Shown here one piece after another: positions 61,311-64,000 of a DNA stretch of 64,000 bases. Location of the stretch: contig CP011806.1 in the NCBI GenBank assembly GCA_001664505.1, positions 1,384,017 to 1,448,016 on the forward strand. Reading direction: 5' to 3'. Source of the DNA: Acidobacteria bacterium Mor1 (GTDB taxonomy: Bacteria; Acidobacteriota; Polarisedimenticolia; Polarisedimenticolales; Polarisedimenticolaceae). Under the pieces are notes generated by a model that was given only the letters and a program-made list of their open reading frames with translations, made no database searches and was not told where the DNA came from. A program made the translations under genes and the position numbers. Each line of letters begins with the position of its first letter. Within the stretch, counting starts at the first letter, position 1.

Positions 61311-62447
61311 ATGCAAAAACCCGTACCCCTGCTCGATCTAAAGGCGCAGTTCGACGGATTGCGCGAACCGGTCTACGAGGCGATCCGCGAGGTCGTCGAA
61401 TCCCAGGGGTTCGTGCTCGGCCCACGGGTCGAGGCCTTCGAGGCGGACGTCGCGGCCTACACCGGCGCGAAGCACGCCATCGGCTGCGCCTCGGGGAGCG
61501 ACGCGCTGATCCTGGCCCTGGCGGCCCTGGAGATCGGCGAAGGAGATCAGGTGCTCACGAGCCCCTTCTCCTTCTTTGCCAGCGCCTCCTGCGCCTACCG
61601 GGTCGGCGCCCGGCCGATCTTCGCCGATATCGACGCCGAGACCTTCAACCTGGATCCCGAGTCGGTGGAGCAGGCGATCACCGACCGGACCAAGGCGCTG
61701 ATGCCGGTGCACCTGTTCGGACAGTGCGCCGAGATGGAGTCGATCGGCGCCCTGGCCGAGAGCAAGGGCCTGCCGGTCGTCGAGGACGCGGCCCAGGCCC
61801 TCGGGGCCCGCTACGAGACCGACGGTGGGCTGCGCATGGCCGGAGCCATCGGCGGTATCGGCTGCTACTCGTTCTTCCCGTCGAAGAACCTGGGCGGCTT
61901 CGGTGACGGCGGCATGGTGGTCACCTCCGACGATGCCCTGGCCGAGCGGCTGCGCATCCTGCGGGTCCACGGCGGACGGCAGATGTACCACCACCCCTTC
62001 GTCGGCTGGAACAGCCGGCTGGACGCACTCCAGGCGGTAGTGCTGCAGATCAAGCTCAAGCACCTCGACGCCTGGTCCGAGGGTCGGGCCAAAAACGCGG
62101 CCCGCTACGATCGCTGGTTCGAGGAGACCGGCCTGCCGACCGAGGGAAAGATCAAGCTGCCGGTTCGCATGCCCCGGGCCCGGCACATCTTCAACCAGTA
62201 CACCCTGCGGGTGGAACAGCGGGACGCGCTACGGGAACACCTGGCGGGACGGGGTATCGGCCAGAGCGTCTACTACCCGGTGCCCCTGCATCTGCAGGAG
62301 TGCTTTGCCGAACTGGGCTACCGGGAGGGAGACTTCCCCAGGGCCGAACAGGCCTGCAAGGAGGTCATCTCGCTCCCGGTCTACCCCGAGCTCGGCGAGG
62401 AGCAGCAGCGCGTCGTCGTCGACGCACTGGTCGACTTCTACCGCTAG
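61311..62447 (+). CDS. DegT/DnrJ/EryC1/StrS-family sugar aminotransferase
   Basis: A 378-aa PLP enzyme. Signatures: GCASGSDALILALAAL (59-74), VLTSPFSFFASASCAYRVGA, MPVHLFGQCAEME, VVEDAAQALGA (Asp159) and the PLP lysine Lys192 in GCYSFFPSKNLGGFGDGGM. These enzymes put amino groups on nucleotide sugars for surface polysaccharides or glycans. The C-terminal part (FNQYTLRVEQRD, YYPVPLHLQECF) fits too. The gene is alone, with no sugar-nucleotide genes next to it. Confidence 0.93.
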   Translation: MQKPVPLLDLKAQFDGLREPVYEAIREVVESQGFVLGPRVEAFEADVAAYTGAKHAIGCASGSDALILALAALEIGEGDQVLTSPFSFFASASCAYRVGARPIFADIDAETFNLDPESVEQAITDRTKALMPVHLFGQCAEMESIGALAESKGLPVVEDAAQALGARYETDGGLRMAGAIGGIGCYSFFPSKNLGGFGDGGMVVTSDDALAERLRILRVHGGRQMYHHPFVGWNSRLDALQAVVLQIKLKHLDAWSEGRAKNAARYDRWFEETGLPTEGKIKLPVRMPRARHIFNQYTLRVEQRDALREHLAGRGIGQSVYYPVPLHLQECFAELGYREGDFPRAEQACKEVISLPVYPELGEEQQRVVVDALVDFYR

Positions 62448-62472
62448 CGCCTCGCAAGGGACAAGGACTCGA

Positions 62473-63021
62473 TCAGGGAGCCGCGGGGCTGGCCGCGGTC
62501 TCGTCGTCGTCGTCATCGTCGACGACGCTGTAGATCAGCGCCACACCGGCGAGGATGCCGACGACCACCCAGACCTTGTTGGTGTTGGAGAGGCCGGCCC
62601 AGCGGGTGCCGAGGCTGGGGTTGATCTGAGCGTTGATCCCGGCGGCAGAATCGGCGGAGACCTGCTGGAGGTCCCGGCGGGCCAGCTCGCCCCGAGCCAG
62701 GGTCACCGGCTGGGAGGCAACCGGCGACGCTTCACCGGACGCATCCCGGACCGCCAGCGCGTAGGTTCCGGGATTCAGATCGGCGAAGCCGTAGATGCCG
62801 TCCTGATCGGCCGAAGCCTCGGCGACTTGCTCACCCTCGGCATCGAACAGCACCACCTCGAGTTCGGTGGCCGGCTTGCCGGCCTCGTCGAGCAGCATGC
62901 CTTCGAGAGTCGCGCCCTGCCCCATGGCCCAGACCGGCGTGACCATCAGCACGAGGGTGAGAATGAGGAGACGCGCCACGTTGCGGCGCCAGGGGGTGGC
63001 CTTCTCGGTCAGCGAGTTCAT
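62473..63021 (-). CDS. Exported carboxypeptidase-regulatory-like domain protein
   Basis: A 182-aa protein. Signal segment RLLILTLVLMVTPVWAMG, then a CarboxypepD_reg/SdrD-B-type domain (LDEAGKPATELEVVLFDAEG, QDGIYGFADLNPGTYALAVR), a short linker, and a hydrophobic span near the C-terminus (KVWVVVGILAGVALIYSVV) followed by an acidic DDDDDDE tail. It may be a C-terminally anchored envelope protein. Ribosome site CGGAGGAAGTC. It resembles the partial gene at 63794. Confidence 0.8.
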   Translation of the reverse strand: MNSLTEKATPWRRNVARLLILTLVLMVTPVWAMGQGATLEGMLLDEAGKPATELEVVLFDAEGEQVAEASADQDGIYGFADLNPGTYALAVRDASGEASPVASQPVTLARGELARRDLQQVSADSAAGINAQINPSLGTRWAGLSNTNKVWVVVGILAGVALIYSVVDDDDDDETAASPAAP

Positions 63022-63060
63022 GACTTCCTCCGGGTGAGCGGCGTCGTGCCGGGCTCGTCT

Positions 63061-63618
63061 TCAGGAATCGACGGTCTCGAAGATATCGGATCTGCGGTAA
63101 AGAGGATAGAAGGGCCAGCGAGAAAGCTTCTCGGTCCCCCCCTGTTCCCGGTCGACCAGGCAGAGCACGGCGACCACCTCATGGCCGGCCTCGAGCACCG
63201 CGTCGATCGCCTTGAGGGTCGAGCCTCCGCTGGTCACCACGTCGTCGACGACGATGACCTTGGATTCGGGCTCGAGATCTCCCTCGATCTGGCGTCCGGT
63301 GCCGTGCCCCTTGCTCTCCTTGCGCACGATGAAGGCGCGCAGCGGCTCCTCCCCCTCCTGATGGCTCAATGCGGCCACCGGGCAGACGATCGGGTCGGCT
63401 CCCAGGGTCATCCCGCCGATGGCGTCGGCGCGAATCCCGTGCTCTTTCAAGGTGTCGAGGATCACCCGGGCGGTCAGCCAGGCGCCGTCGGGGCGCAGGG
63501 TGGTCTTCTTCGAATCGAAGTAGAAGTTGCTCTTCTGCCCCGACGCCAGGACGAACTCCCCGAACATGAGCGAGTGCTCCTTGAGCAAGTCCTTCAAACG
63601 CGCCTTGTGATCACCCAT
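63061..63618 (-). CDS. pyrE: Orotate phosphoribosyltransferase
   Basis: A 185-aa protein, usual PyrE length. It forms orotidine monophosphate from orotate and PRPP. The PRPP-binding loop VIVVDDVVTSGGST is at 121-134, FIVRKESKGHGTG (97-109) is the catalytic loop with Lys100 and Lys103, and SNFYFDSKKTTLRPDGA (30-46) is typical of this family. ATG at 63618, preceded by GAGAGGGAC. Confidence 0.94.
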   Translation of the reverse strand: MGDHKARLKDLLKEHSLMFGEFVLASGQKSNFYFDSKKTTLRPDGAWLTARVILDTLKEHGIRADAIGGMTLGADPIVCPVAALSHQEGEEPLRAFIVRKESKGHGTGRQIEGDLEPESKVIVVDDVVTSGGSTLKAIDAVLEAGHEVVAVLCLVDREQGGTEKLSRWPFYPLYRRSDIFETVDS

Positions 63619-63793
63619 TCAGAAGTCCCTCTCTGCGCTCAGGCCGCAGCATTTTCGCCCTGATTCCGTCCAAAAAGAAAGAATAACCAAAATATTTGCA
63701 CCACGCTCTTTCAGTCACTATGTTCCGGCCCCGAACGCCCGTGGGGAAGGTCCGACGGCCAGCACCCCAATGTATCTCAAGGAGTCGGAAGTC

Positions 63794-64000
63794 ATGATCG
63801 AACGGTTTCGTAGCAAGGCGGCCTCGCCGGTTGTTTTCCTCGTTCTTCTCGTCTCGATGAGCCTTCCGGCATGGTCTGCCGGGCCGGTCCTCAGCGGCCA
63901 GGTGCTGAGCCTGAGCCAGGACAACGCCCCGCTGGCCGGCGCCCAGGTGCTCGCCCGCAACACCGAGAGCGGCGAGACCTACCGCTCCGCGATCACCGCC
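63794..64000 (+). CDS. Exported CarboxypepD_reg-like protein, 5' part only
   Basis: The frame starts MIERFRSKAASPVVFLVLLV and continues to the window edge (69 residues). Signal peptide cleavage is near SWSA-G. The start of a carboxypeptidase-regulatory-like domain is visible (LSGQVLSLSQDNAPLAGAQV then TESGETYRSAITA), similar to the 62473-63021 protein and to the plug-side N-termini of TonB-dependent receptors. GGAGTC precedes the ATG. The full product cannot be judged. Confidence 0.75.
   Translation, partial: MIERFRSKAASPVVFLVLLVSMSLPAWSAGPVLSGQVLSLSQDNAPLAGAQVLARNTESGETYRSAITA

Overview
The window is high-GC bacterial chromosome, gene-dense on both strands. Many genes encode very large Sec-exported proteins (YD/RHS repeats, SBBP propeller, beta-helix, MopE and thrombospondin type 3 calcium motifs). 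There is also an ECF sigma factor of the TIGR02999 type paired with a Ser/Thr kinase-TPR protein, a CadC-like winged-helix-TPR protein, an MXAN_5187-like protein and several TonB C-terminal-domain proteins. This combination suggests Acidobacteriota (Thermoanaerobaculia/Polarisedimenticolia-like) or a related Deltaproteobacteria-type lineage. No rRNA is present, so the assignment is an inference.

Left flank (1-3500): tRNA-Arg (partial), tRNA-His with a clear sigma-70 promoter, a Cys-rich secreted protein, dodecin, a membrane-anchored glycerophosphodiester phosphodiesterase and a small membrane protein. Genomic island (3535-15970): a 12.4-kb element in tRNA-Arg(TCT), bounded by 46-bp direct repeats of the tRNA 5' half (45/46 identical). 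It carries an N-terminally truncated tyrosine recombinase, a small HTH protein, a Sec-exported RHS polymorphic toxin with a Tox-REase-7-like PD-(D/E)XK tip and a HEAT-repeat immunity candidate, and a translationally coupled pair encoding a pentapeptide-TIR protein and a 460-aa PD-(D/E)XK-like protein. The element is visibly AT-richer than its flanks. The TIR/nuclease pair is the best candidate for an undescribed defence system; the toxin-immunity pair is its conflict-system neighbour.

Middle (16-39 kb): CadC-like regulator divergent from a TPR/DUF1579-like exported protein, a subtilase, a 41-aa membrane micro-ORF, tRNA-Arg(CCG) with promoter, an MBL-like DUF4336 protein, a PNPOx-GNAT operon, the ECF sigma-kinase operon divergent from a 2102-aa secreted protein with four 648-bp tandem repeats, two more exported proteins, two small minus-strand genes and tRNA-Pro.

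Right part (39-64 kb): an operon of three exported TonB-C-terminal paralogues, then housekeeping genes (ychF-like GTPase, selA, purH, rlmN, a FabG-like SDR, a ThiD-like protein, a DegT/DnrJ aminotransferase, pyrE) interleaved with TPR proteins, another 1180-aa beta-helix/thrombospondin-3 exported protein, a HEAT lipoprotein and CarboxypepD_reg-like exported proteins. Four of the large exported proteins share a recognisable C-terminal module, so they probably belong to one secretome family. Starts were moved from the longest reading frame wherever a ribosome-binding site, signal peptide or stop-start overlap justified it.
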